Origin: Phytobacter ursingii
GTDB lineage: Bacteria; Pseudomonadota; Gammaproteobacteria; Enterobacterales; Enterobacteriaceae
NCBI GenBank assembly: GCA_901456055.1
Contig: CABDWT010000002.1
Coordinates: 892,599 to 956,598, forward strand
Reading direction: 5' to 3'
Length of the DNA stretch: 64,000 nt
Shown: positions 1 through 7,599 of the stretch, in pieces
Layout: every line of letters starts with the position of its first letter
How positions within the stretch are numbered: position 1 is the first letter of the stretch
Notes under the pieces: model-generated
What the model was told of the DNA's origin: nothing
Database searches by the model: none
What the model saw: only the letters and a program-made list of their open reading frames with translations
Made by a program: the position numbers and the translations under genes

Positions 1-335
1 TGCAACTGCCAAACTGCCCGAAATGCAATTCTGAATACGCTTATGAAGATAATGGCATGTTCATCTGCCCGGAATGCGCCCATGAATGGAATGACAACGA
101 AGCAGCTGCCGAAAGCGACGAATTGATTGTCAAAGATGCCAACGGCAATTTACTGGCCGACGGCGACAGCGTCACTGTCATTAAGGATCTGAAAGTAAAA
201 GGGAGTTCTTCCATGCTGAAAATCGGCACGAAAGTGAAGAATATCCGTCTGGTCGAAGGCGATCATAACATTGACTGCAAAATCGACGGATTTGGCCCAA
301 TGAAGTTGAAATCCGAGTTTGTTAAAAAGAACTGA
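1..335 (+). CDS. yjdM: YjdM (PhnA) zinc-ribbon protein, 5' truncated by window edge
   Basis: The frame is open from position 3, so the start lies outside the window; only the last 110 or so residues are visible. The N-terminal part has two CxxC pairs (CPKC, then CPEC) typical of the zinc ribbon in the YjdM/PhnA family. It is followed by the conserved C-terminal SH3-like domain ending KSEFVKKN. The family is cytosolic and of uncertain function; despite the old name phnA it is not required for phosphonate use. In K-12 it neighbours the phn operon, but here the next gene is yjdP, so no phn genes follow. Confidence 0.95.
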   Translation, partial: QLPNCPKCNSEYAYEDNGMFICPECAHEWNDNEAAAESDELIVKDANGNLLADGDSVTVIKDLKVKGSSSMLKIGTKVKNIRLVEGDHNIDCKIDGFGPMKLKSEFVKKN

Positions 336-358
336 TTGTCGTTCTACACGCCTGCGGA

Positions 359-679
359 TTAGAACTCATCTTCCAGTCGGCGCTCCTCGTCATCCAGTTG
401 ACGACGCTCCTGATCGAGCTGACGCTGCCGGTCATCGAGCTGGCGGCGTCGGTCTTCAAGCTGTCTGCGCCGGTCTTCATAACGTCTGCTCTGCTCGTCA
501 CTACGGCGCCGATCGTCATCATACTGCCGATCATCGTCGTTACGGCTATCGCTGGGGTGATAGGCATCATTGATGGCCCGCTGAATATTGCCGATGGCAT
601 CATCGACAATGTCAGCACGGGCAATATGGCTGGTAAGAGAGAGTGCGCTGATAAACAGCAAGATTGCGTAACGTTTCAT
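359..679 (-). CDS. yjdP: YjdP, small secreted charged-repeat protein
   Basis: 106 residues. A clear signal peptide (MKRYAILLFISALSLTSHIARA, cut before DIVDD) is followed by a short conserved segment (DDAIGNIQRAINDAY). After that comes an extremely charged tail built from repeats of DRRRQLDDRQRQLD type, likely a long single alpha-helix or coiled coil in the periplasm. It matches E. coli YjdP in order and length; function is unknown. The start codon abuts a hairpin (680-708), so translation may be structure-controlled. Confidence 0.9.
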   Translation of the reverse strand: MKRYAILLFISALSLTSHIARADIVDDAIGNIQRAINDAYHPSDSRNDDDRQYDDDRRRSDEQSRRYEDRRRQLEDRRRQLDDRQRQLDQERRQLDDEERRLEDEF

Positions 680-708
680 AAAGCCAGTCTCAATAGTGGG
701 CTGGCTTT
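680..708 (-). other. Hairpin directly upstream of yjdP start codon
   Basis: Eight-base arms AAAGCCAG (680-687) and CTGGCTTT (701-708) pair perfectly. On the minus strand the second arm ends at the base before the yjdP ATG (677-679). The only Shine-Dalgarno-like bases (TTGAGA) fall in the loop. It may end transcription from the TPR gene or mask the yjdP ribosome site. There is no T-run, so it is not a standard terminator. Confidence 0.5.
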
Positions 709-770
709 ACGTTAATCAAGCGCCATTCTCACGAGTAGCGGAGGAATCTCAAACTACGCCGGTTAGCCGC

Positions 771-3086
771 TTACAAACCATAGCGGTCAATGATCTGCCG
801 ATGGCGCTGTTCATCCAGCCCACCTTTAGCGGCGACGCTAAGCCAGTGCACCGGATGCGGCCAGTCACGCGTAAGCGTGAGCAACATACTGTCCACTTCC
901 TGCGGCAGCATCGATAACGGCGTAGCCAGATTAAAATACACGCCTGGCAGCGGATGCTCAGGATGTTCGCGATCGGTTATTTCATAATCCGCTTCGCTGC
1001 TCACCCACACTTGCCCACCGAATTCGCGCACTTTTTTCTCAAACTGATCAAACATCTCCTCGCCCGGATAAACGCCATCTACAAACCATGATGGGGCATA
1101 GCTGCCTTCTTCGATGATTTCGACAACGTCATAGAGACCGATAAAATATTCCCGCTCGGCTTCATCTTCCGGAGGGGTATTGAGCAGTTCGACATCAAAG
1201 ACCACGCTGTCGCCTAAATGCTGCTGCGCTTTCGGCCAGGCCGGCTGGAAGACTCTGGCCGTGGCAGGCCCGGTACGCTGAGCAAGGTAGTAAACATAGT
1301 CGTGCTCTTCCCTGAAACGTAGCCGCACAGCTCCCCAGTTTTCTTCAATGGGGCCGTCTTCGCTTTCGAATTTCATTCCCAGCTTCGTTCCGGCCTCACG
1401 CACCAGCGCCCACTCCTCCTGAATACTCGCCGCCGTGATCAGATCCCACAGCACATTGTTAGTCTCTTGTTCCTGCGCCTCAAGCATCGCAATAGCACGC
1501 TGAAGACGTGGGATAGCCCGCTCGCTGGCGCGCAGTTTCATTGCCGCACGGCTCGCCATCAACAACGGAGCAATCTTACTGCTACCTTCTGGCGTATTGA
1601 GCATCGACTCACTCAGGGTTTCCAGCGCCGCCCAATCCTCATTACCAAAGGCGACCTGCATTTCGAACCAGTACGCGACGTGGGGGAGCGTATCGCGATA
1701 GTCCTTAGCGAGGGCTAATATCTCATCGAACCGCCGCGTACGTAGCAACACGCCCAGCAACTCGAACAGCAGAGGGGACTCACTCTGTGGATGGCGTAAC
1801 CGCCAGGTTTGCAACAGCGCGATGGCTTCATCAGCGGCATGGCAAGCCTCCAGTGCGGATGACGCCAGCGCAACCAGTTGTTCATTATCAGGCAACTGCA
1901 TGGCCGCCAGTTTCAGCCATTCCGCCTCTTGTTCAGGGTCACGCCCCTCGTTTTGTTTACTGCGCTCTTCAAGCCACTCATACAGCTCATCTGCAGGAAC
2001 CGGGAGCAGCACGTCTTGTTCTTTGCCGGCAATGTCGCGTTCAAGTTCCGCCAGAGCGCGATCGGCGCCCATTTGTTTACGTAACCGAGGTAAACAGGCT
2101 TTTGCCTGCCCTAACGCCCGGCGGGCAATCCAGGTCGCGTTGCGCGCCAGCGCCAGACGAATATGCACTATCGCGGTATCTATTGCTGCCCGCCAGGCCT
2201 GTCGGGCGATACGCTGCTCCAGGATTTGCTGTAACGACACGCCCGTCTGCCAGTTGTTATAAGACGCATCATGGCGGCAAAGCTGGTCAATAATCCTCAC
2301 CCAACGGACGACGCCGCGTGTTTGCAGTTGCTTCCAGTGGATCAGACTGTTGCAGGCGTCATCCAGCCGTCCCATACAGGCATAGGCTTCCGCGCGGATC
2401 ATCGTGCGCGTAAGCCGTATCTGTTCGGCGCAGCCTTCCAGTTCCTCAGGCGCGCAGAGGGGTTCAATCACCGCCAGCGCGTCTTCATAACGCCCTAAGT
2501 AAATCAATGCTTCGGCTTCGTTTTCCAGCAGGCCAGTGACATCAGGCTCCCCTGCATCACGCACTTTTTTTATCTGCCCCCGAATGTAATCCAGCGCCTG
2601 CTGCGTTTCGCCTTTATCGACCATGGCGCAGAATTGCTCGTCCGATAAACACTGGAAGCAGCTCCATAACGGCGTAATACGCTCCATTGTTTCCTGACAC
2701 ACGGCAATACGTTCATCCGCCCAGCCCGGGCCGTCGATATTGCCGTAGCAATCGCTGAGATCCTGAGTGACACAAACAGATTGGGGGCACGCAATAGCAT
2801 CCGGTTGATGGGCCCGCTCAAAGAAAGTCACCGCATCACCCAGCGCTGTCTCACCTTCTCCCATGCCCAGTCGGTGGCGCATCTCCCAGTGGCCGATGAA
2901 CACCTCAAGCCAGGGATTCCCCGCTGTCTTCTTAAATGAACGCGCCTCCGGCAGTAGCGCTTCGCTCACATCAGGCTTAACGTCACAAATGGCGTTAATT
3001 AATTTATTCAAATGATCGGTAATATAGGGTTGGCCTGCAGCATGAAGATCCCTTTCATATTGGTTGTACCATTGCCATATATCCAT
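771..3086 (-). CDS. TPR-like repeat protein, partner of the HSP90-like gene
   Basis: 771 residues, all-helical over most of its length, with degenerate tetratricopeptide-like repeats (for example around ALDYIRGQIKK, EALIYLGRYEDALAVI, AEAYACMGRLDDACNSL). The N-terminal third is rich in Cys and Trp. The last ~190 residues look like a separate mixed alpha/beta domain. I start it at the ATG 3086 (MDIWQW), because AAAGGGG lies at the right distance and the upstream HSP90 gene stops 4 bases before. A longer frame exists only through a TTG. Tight spacing implies one operon and translational coupling. TPR proteins are classic HSP90 co-chaperones in eukaryotes, so a physical partnership is a reasonable inference. 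No signal peptide or membrane segment is seen. Confidence 0.75.
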   Translation of the reverse strand: MDIWQWYNQYERDLHAAGQPYITDHLNKLINAICDVKPDVSEALLPEARSFKKTAGNPWLEVFIGHWEMRHRLGMGEGETALGDAVTFFERAHQPDAIACPQSVCVTQDLSDCYGNIDGPGWADERIAVCQETMERITPLWSCFQCLSDEQFCAMVDKGETQQALDYIRGQIKKVRDAGEPDVTGLLENEAEALIYLGRYEDALAVIEPLCAPEELEGCAEQIRLTRTMIRAEAYACMGRLDDACNSLIHWKQLQTRGVVRWVRIIDQLCRHDASYNNWQTGVSLQQILEQRIARQAWRAAIDTAIVHIRLALARNATWIARRALGQAKACLPRLRKQMGADRALAELERDIAGKEQDVLLPVPADELYEWLEERSKQNEGRDPEQEAEWLKLAAMQLPDNEQLVALASSALEACHAADEAIALLQTWRLRHPQSESPLLFELLGVLLRTRRFDEILALAKDYRDTLPHVAYWFEMQVAFGNEDWAALETLSESMLNTPEGSSKIAPLLMASRAAMKLRASERAIPRLQRAIAMLEAQEQETNNVLWDLITAASIQEEWALVREAGTKLGMKFESEDGPIEENWGAVRLRFREEHDYVYYLAQRTGPATARVFQPAWPKAQQHLGDSVVFDVELLNTPPEDEAEREYFIGLYDVVEIIEEGSYAPSWFVDGVYPGEEMFDQFEKKVREFGGQVWVSSEADYEITDREHPEHPLPGVYFNLATPLSMLPQEVDSMLLTLTRDWPHPVHWLSVAAKGGLDEQRHRQIIDRYGL

Positions 3087-3090
3087 TTTA

Positions 3091-4932
3091 TTATTCCCCT
3101 TTATGTACAAGAAATTGAGTCATTATTATCTGGTTAATATTATCCAGCGCCTGATGAAAATCATTGGGTCCCGAACGTTGCAGTTGAAAAGATAAAATGA
3201 CCTTCAGGCTTTTCAATAACTGACAGGCAACATCGGTGTGTTTCCCGTTTTGCCAGGAAGCTGAAATCGCCTTAATGGCCGGATTGTTAAAGTTAATATA
3301 GAGCTGTTTATCGGACTGCTCGCTGATCCGTTGAGTAAACTGCCGTGCCAGCATCAGTGCCGCAGTACTCATTCGTCGATCGGCATCATCTTGTTCCAGC
3401 CGCTGTTTCAATTCGACTTCGCGATTCGGCACCACCACAAAAGGGAGCACCGCGGGCTCAAAGCGTGAAATAACGCACTCTTCATCATCAGCCAGTTGCT
3501 CGCGCCACCACTGTTCTTCTTGCTGGCTAATCTCATGGCAGGAGAACAATGATTGATTACCGCCCGAGGTGCCAATTTCAATCAACCGCGCTGAATAGAG
3601 CGTCGCCCAACGGCGAAGAAACGGTATAACGGCATAGCGATGCCCCAGCGCAACGGGGCGCCCGGAAAGACGAAATAACATCTCCTCGAAGGAGCTCTCT
3701 TCTCCCGGCATCACCAGTAGCGTATTTTGCTGGCGCAGATGGCTGACCGGAATCTCCCCTTTTGAGGTCGGGATGAGCAGATCATCTTTAAGCAGATCAA
3801 ACAACCTTTCATCGCAAATCGCTGCGCCTAACAAGGCTTCATTATGACGCAGCAGCACACGCCGCCAGATAGCCGGCTGATTTTTTGCCAGCTCGCCCAG
3901 ACCGTTAATTAACCCCTCGGCTAACGCATGCTGCGTGGCGAAATAGGCGTCATCACGCTGTAAATCTTCCCGATTCGCCGTGGGCGTCAGGATGTTGGAC
4001 TCTACAACACCGCCAACAAAACCTGCCCACAGCGGCAACAGATCGTGCGCCTGATCGTCGAGCAGCATGCCGCGCAAAAAGAGCGACAGATTACGGTTAT
4101 CGCTGGTGCCATAGGTCGCGCCATCCTGAATCCAGAGAATGCCGACCACATCGCTTTTGCCAGAAGGGGTGATATCAATGGTGCAAATAGGGGTAAACGT
4201 ACGTTCAAAACGGCTGGCAAACTCAATGTTCTGCTTCTGCCGAAGCCCGGGATGGAGGACGACCGGCGAGTCGTGGTCCCGGCGCCAGGGGGGTGAAAGA
4301 TGGTTGACCGCCGTTTCCGATTGACCCACAAACAGCGGTTCACGCATTAACACGCAATAGCGGCCAAGCAACGTTTCCAGCAACGGATTATCCGCAAGAT
4401 AGCTGAACTCGTCTTTAAGGCTGAGGGTGACCGTAAAGCCTGGCTCCCTGGGGAAGGCATATTCGATTCGGTACGTTTCCCCGTTATCTGAACGATAAAC
4501 CCACCCTTCCTGAGGCGTTTTCCAGGAGGTGGTATGGACAGTAACCTGCCGTGCCAGCACGAATGACGATAAGAAACCCAGGCCGAACATACCAATGAGA
4601 CCGGTGTCATCATCCTCCTGACGCAATTGCCGCGTATAGCCTATTCCGACCGTTGCCAGGAATTCATGGATTTCCTGTTTTGTCAGACCCGCGCCCGAGT
4701 CAGAAATCGTAATCGTTTTATTCTGCGGGTTGCCGGTCACCCGAATTTCAGGCGTGAAGGCAGAAGTAACGTCCTCCAGCCTGCGCCGGACTATCGCATC
4801 ATGCGCATTTTGCACCAGCTCACGTAACGCGACGATGGGCGTGGAGTAAAGGTGTTTACTTAACACCTGCATAAGGCCATGCAGATTTACCGCGGTATCA
4901 TGCTGCTCAATAGCGACGATCTTATTATCCAT
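3091..4932 (-). CDS. HSP90-family (HtpG-like) chaperone paralogue
   Basis: 613 residues, close to HtpG length (624 in E. coli). The N-terminal GHKL ATPase has all key motifs: E38-x3-N42-xx-D45 (ELVQNAHDA), D78-x-G-x-G82 (SDSGAG) and a glycine-rich lid motif G114-x-x-G117-x-G119. The middle domain keeps the NREDLQ arginine that reaches the ATP phosphate in HSP90. The C-terminal dimerisation part is divergent. Start chosen at ATG 4932 (MDNKIV); a TTG nine codons upstream has no ribosome site. It is not the ordinary htpG, whose neighbours are different. It heads a two-gene operon with the TPR gene, which suggests a dedicated chaperone machine. Confidence 0.88.
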   Translation of the reverse strand: MDNKIVAIEQHDTAVNLHGLMQVLSKHLYSTPIVALRELVQNAHDAIVRRRLEDVTSAFTPEIRVTGNPQNKTITISDSGAGLTKQEIHEFLATVGIGYTRQLRQEDDDTGLIGMFGLGFLSSFVLARQVTVHTTSWKTPQEGWVYRSDNGETYRIEYAFPREPGFTVTLSLKDEFSYLADNPLLETLLGRYCVLMREPLFVGQSETAVNHLSPPWRRDHDSPVVLHPGLRQKQNIEFASRFERTFTPICTIDITPSGKSDVVGILWIQDGATYGTSDNRNLSLFLRGMLLDDQAHDLLPLWAGFVGGVVESNILTPTANREDLQRDDAYFATQHALAEGLINGLGELAKNQPAIWRRVLLRHNEALLGAAICDERLFDLLKDDLLIPTSKGEIPVSHLRQQNTLLVMPGEESSFEEMLFRLSGRPVALGHRYAVIPFLRRWATLYSARLIEIGTSGGNQSLFSCHEISQQEEQWWREQLADDEECVISRFEPAVLPFVVVPNREVELKQRLEQDDADRRMSTAALMLARQFTQRISEQSDKQLYINFNNPAIKAISASWQNGKHTDVACQLLKSLKVILSFQLQRSGPNDFHQALDNINQIIMTQFLVHKGE

Positions 4933-5252
4933 AATTTTTTCAGATCTCTGATTTTTCAATTAAATTGCAGACAGGTAAGTATAGGTGCAGCTACAAAAAA
5001 TTCGCGACTCCATATTATTATTTTCGGTCAGGAAGAATAAGCCGATAAAATCTTAAAGAATGTTGATTAATAGAATATGAATTATTACGGAAGATACTGT
5101 TCATCCTGTAATGTGACGCAAGATATATCAATGAGATGACAAGGTTATTAATTACTGTCGCACACCATAACGAAATGGAATAGAATTTCGCTGTTCACTC
5201 TCTCCGTATTATCGCGGCTGCTGAACCCGATCAATCTGTGAGAGAAAAGACG
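4933..5252. promoter_or_regulatory. AT-rich divergent intergenic region
   Basis: 320 bases between the divergent HSP90 and 81-residue genes. It is clearly more AT-rich than its neighbours and must hold promoters for both directions. I see no strong known operator and no RNA gene. The AT-rich character is typical of horizontally acquired, H-NS-bound promoters; that part is inference. Confidence 0.5.
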
Positions 5253-5498
5253 ATGGAAACACCCCGTAGCCGGGACTGGCGCCTCGCCCAAAAGCGGCGC
5301 AAGAAATCCCGTGATGTTCACACCGCGCTTTTGCGTTTTCGTGGCGAAAAAAACTGGAAGATGCTGTACCTGCGTTCTGAAAAAGTCTCGCGGGCCGCAC
5401 AACTGGGAATGGAGTATCCACGGATAACCCGTCGACAACGGACGAAGCGTGGCCTGGAAGAGTATCTGCTTGCCAATGAATGTCCTTTTCATTTGTAG
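5253..5498 (+). CDS. Small basic protein of unknown function
   Basis: 81 residues, strongly basic (RLAQKRRKKSRD, RITRRQRTKR), with no signal peptide or membrane segment. I chose ATG 5253 because GAGAG precedes it at good spacing; a GTG at 5238 is also in frame. The last 23 bases overlap the start of the phosphatase-like gene, so the two are translationally coupled. Not recognised. The charge suggests nucleic-acid or ribosome binding, or an acidic partner. Confidence 0.65.
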   Translation: METPRSRDWRLAQKRRKKSRDVHTALLRFRGEKNWKMLYLRSEKVSRAAQLGMEYPRITRRQRTKRGLEEYLLANECPFHL

Positions 5499-5829
5499 CC
5501 GCAATCAATGGCGCAGCCCCACGGCGGAACAGGTGTTCCGCCGTTATGCCGGGCTTAATGTCCGCTCCGCAGGCACCAGCCGTCATGCCAAAAAACCGGT
5601 TTCTGCCGAATGGCTTCAGTGGGCGGAGGTTATTTGCGTGATGGAACAGAAACATAAAAACCGGTTAATGGCCGACTTTCGTCGCATCATCGGCAACAAA
5701 CCGCTTCACGTTCTCGACATTCCTGATGACTACCGCTACATGGAGCCTGCGTTGATCGCCCTGCTCGAAGAGATCGTTCCTCCGGTACTTGGCCTCGCCA
5801 GTGATGCCACCCCGCCGACGCATTCTTAG
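5476..5829 (+). CDS. Small low-molecular-weight tyrosine-phosphatase-like protein
   Basis: 117 residues, shorter than the usual ~150 of the LMW-PTP family. The N-terminus has the phosphate loop C-x5-R-S (CSRNQWRS, Cys7 and Arg13), followed by PTAE as in true LMW-PTPs. A DIPDD segment near the C-terminus is positioned like the general-acid aspartate. ATG 5476 places the loop at the canonical position. It overlaps the preceding gene by 23 bases and the 3' end of rpiB by 3 bases. Probably a phosphotyrosine or phosphoarginine phosphatase, or an arsenate-reductase-like thiol enzyme; substrate unknown. Confidence 0.75.
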   Translation: MNVLFICSRNQWRSPTAEQVFRRYAGLNVRSAGTSRHAKKPVSAEWLQWAEVICVMEQKHKNRLMADFRRIIGNKPLHVLDIPDDYRYMEPALIALLEEIVPPVLGLASDATPPTHS

Positions 5830-6275
5830 CGTTGCTGTTGCTCTATCGCCTGAATCGCCTCAACGCGCGTAAGATGGCGCCCTCCTTCAAACTCGGCGGC
5901 CAGCCAGCTATCGACAATCATTTTCGCCAGCTCAAGGCCAACAACCCGTGAACCAAACGCCAGGATGTTGGTGTCGTTATGCTGACGGGAAAGCTGTGCC
6001 GAATAAGGCTCGCTGCACACAACGGCACGAATGCCAGGGTATTTATTAGCGGTAATAGAGATACCGACGCCCGTACCACAAATCAGAATGCCGCCTTCCA
6101 CTTCCCCTGCCACCACCGCCTCCGCCACTGCGCTGGCAAAGCGTGGATAGTCAGTGCGCTCACCTGACCACGTACCTTTATCGATAACGTCAACCCCCCT
6201 CGCCGCCAGGTGCGCCAGAATATCCCCCTTAAGAATGAAACCGACGTGATCGCAGCCGAACGCAATCCTCTTCAT
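5826..6275 (-). CDS. rpiB: Ribose-5-phosphate isomerase B / allose-6-phosphate isomerase
   Basis: 149 residues, nearly identical to E. coli RpiB from MKRIAFGCDHVGF to the C-terminus. It interconverts ribose 5-phosphate and ribulose 5-phosphate, and isomerises D-allose 6-phosphate to D-allulose 6-phosphate in allose breakdown. Visible active-site features are GCDH near the N-terminus, the GxxICGTGVG loop with the catalytic Cys, and SRQHNDTN. Start at ATG 6275; in-frame codons upstream do not match the family. Divergent from rpiR, whose product represses it in K-12. Confidence 0.97.
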   Translation of the reverse strand: MKRIAFGCDHVGFILKGDILAHLAARGVDVIDKGTWSGERTDYPRFASAVAEAVVAGEVEGGILICGTGVGISITANKYPGIRAVVCSEPYSAQLSRQHNDTNILAFGSRVVGLELAKMIVDSWLAAEFEGGRHLTRVEAIQAIEQQQR

Positions 6276-6637
6276 GTTTTCCGCCTTATGATTGAGCAAA
6301 CTTTACGGACCCGGTGACCTTTGTGATTTCTGACCGGTTTTCTGCTGAATAAAACCCCAAAATCACCGGGTTCAGCGTCTTTTCTACACGGCATTAATTT
6401 ACAAATCAACTAATCGTTGTGTTCTAATCATCAAAATAAAAAATATCACCATCAAAAATATAAATATAATTTATTGATATTATTGTAATTAATTGAAAAT
6501 CTGCATACCAGAACACCCTCTAACTTCACAAAAGATAAAACTTTATGAATTTAAATGTTGTGTGAAGTTAGCGACATATTTATGATGATGCCTGTGGTGA
6601 TATAGTGTCGTCATCAATACAAAAACAAGAGAAAGCA
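6276..6637. promoter_or_regulatory. rpiB-rpiR divergent control region with 11-bp inverted repeat
   Basis: 362 AT-rich bases between divergent rpiB and rpiR. The clearest element is a perfect inverted repeat, CTAACTTCACA (6520-6530) and TGTGAAGTTAG (6561-6571), with 30 bases between the arms. A TATAGT that could be the rpiR -10 box lies at 6601-6606. RpiR-family repressors bind inverted repeats in such regions, so this is a candidate operator for RpiR. No RNA gene is seen. Confidence 0.55.
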
Positions 6638-7528
6638 ATGAGTCAGTCAGAGTTTGATCAAGGACTCCCTAACGGTATCGGCCTCGCCCCCTGGCTGCGA
6701 ATGAAGCAGGAAGGAATGACCGATAACGAGAGCCGCATTGTGGACTGGTTACTTACACCAGGTAATCTGAGCGACGCGCCAGCCATTAAAGATGTGGCGG
6801 AAGCACTCGCCGTGTCAGAGGCGATGATTGTTAAGGTTTCAAAGCTGCTGGGCTTTAGCGGTTTTCGTAACCTGCGTAGCGCACTCGTGGACTACTTTTC
6901 TCAGTCCGAGCAGGTTCTCCCCGCAGAACTTGCTTTTGATGAAGCACCACTGGATGTGGTGAACAAGGTTTTCAACATCACATTACGCACCATCATGGAA
7001 GGTCAGTCGATTGTGAATGTGGAAGAAATTCATCGCGCGGCGCGCTTTTTCTACCAGGCGAAGCAGCGGGATCTTTACGGCGCGGGCGGATCAAATGCCA
7101 TCTGCGCGGATATCCAGCATAAGTTTTTACGTATCGGTGTACGCTGCCAGGCTCATCAGGACGCACACATAATGATGATGTCCGCAGCGCTATTGCAAGA
7201 AGGCGATGTTGTACTGGTGGTTACCCACTCAGGGCGGACAAGCGATGTTAAAGCAGCAGTGGAACTGGCAAAAAGGAATGGGGCAAAAATTATTTGCATC
7301 ACACATAGCTATCATTCGCCCATTGCCAGGATGGCTGATTTTATTATTTGCTCGCCAGCACCAGAGACGCCTTTATTAGGTAGAAACGCATCTGCAAGAA
7401 TATTACAACTGACATTACTCGACGCATTCTTTGTATCGGTTGCTCAACAGAATATCGAACAGGCGACCAAAAATATGGAAAAGACCGGTGCAATTGTTGA
7501 TTTCTTTTCACCGGGCGCATTAAAGTAA
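6638..7528 (+). CDS. rpiR: RpiR/AlsR, repressor of the allose genes
   Basis: 296 residues. An N-terminal RpiR-type helix-turn-helix (IKDVAEALAVSEAMIVKVSKLLGFSGFRNLR) is followed by a C-terminal SIS sugar-phosphate-binding domain (GAGGSNAICAD; VVTHSGRTSDV). ATG 6638 is preceded by AGAG and gives the K-12 N-terminus MSQSEFD; a GTG at 6605 is also in frame. In K-12 it represses rpiB and the als operon and is relieved by allose. It is the first gene of the als cluster here. Confidence 0.96.
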   Translation: MSQSEFDQGLPNGIGLAPWLRMKQEGMTDNESRIVDWLLTPGNLSDAPAIKDVAEALAVSEAMIVKVSKLLGFSGFRNLRSALVDYFSQSEQVLPAELAFDEAPLDVVNKVFNITLRTIMEGQSIVNVEEIHRAARFFYQAKQRDLYGAGGSNAICADIQHKFLRIGVRCQAHQDAHIMMMSAALLQEGDVVLVVTHSGRTSDVKAAVELAKRNGAKIICITHSYHSPIARMADFIICSPAPETPLLGRNASARILQLTLLDAFFVSVAQQNIEQATKNMEKTGAIVDFFSPGALK

Positions 7529-7538
7529 AACTAAAAAA

Positions 7539-7569
7539 GGTTAATCCCATTATCTCTGTGGGATTAACC
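7539..7569. other. Perfect hairpin between rpiR and alsB
   Basis: GGTTAATCCCA (7539-7549) and TGGGATTAACC (7559-7569) form an 11-bp perfect stem with a 9-base loop. No T-run follows on the plus strand; on the minus strand the stem is followed by T residues. It could stabilise the alsB message, separate repressor from transporter expression, or act as a DNA operator. Confidence 0.6.
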
Positions 7570-7599
7570 ACAACACTTCCCTACAATGAGAATACTGCT

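Noticed and set aside
319-715. Overlapping plus-strand frames across yjdP
   Set aside because: They are complements of the repetitive charged yjdP tail; yjdP on the minus strand has a signal peptide and a known counterpart.
5253-5829. Toxin-antitoxin module made of the basic protein and phosphatase
   Set aside because: The size and overlap fit, but the second protein has a phosphatase loop and no toxin or antitoxin fold can be recognised.
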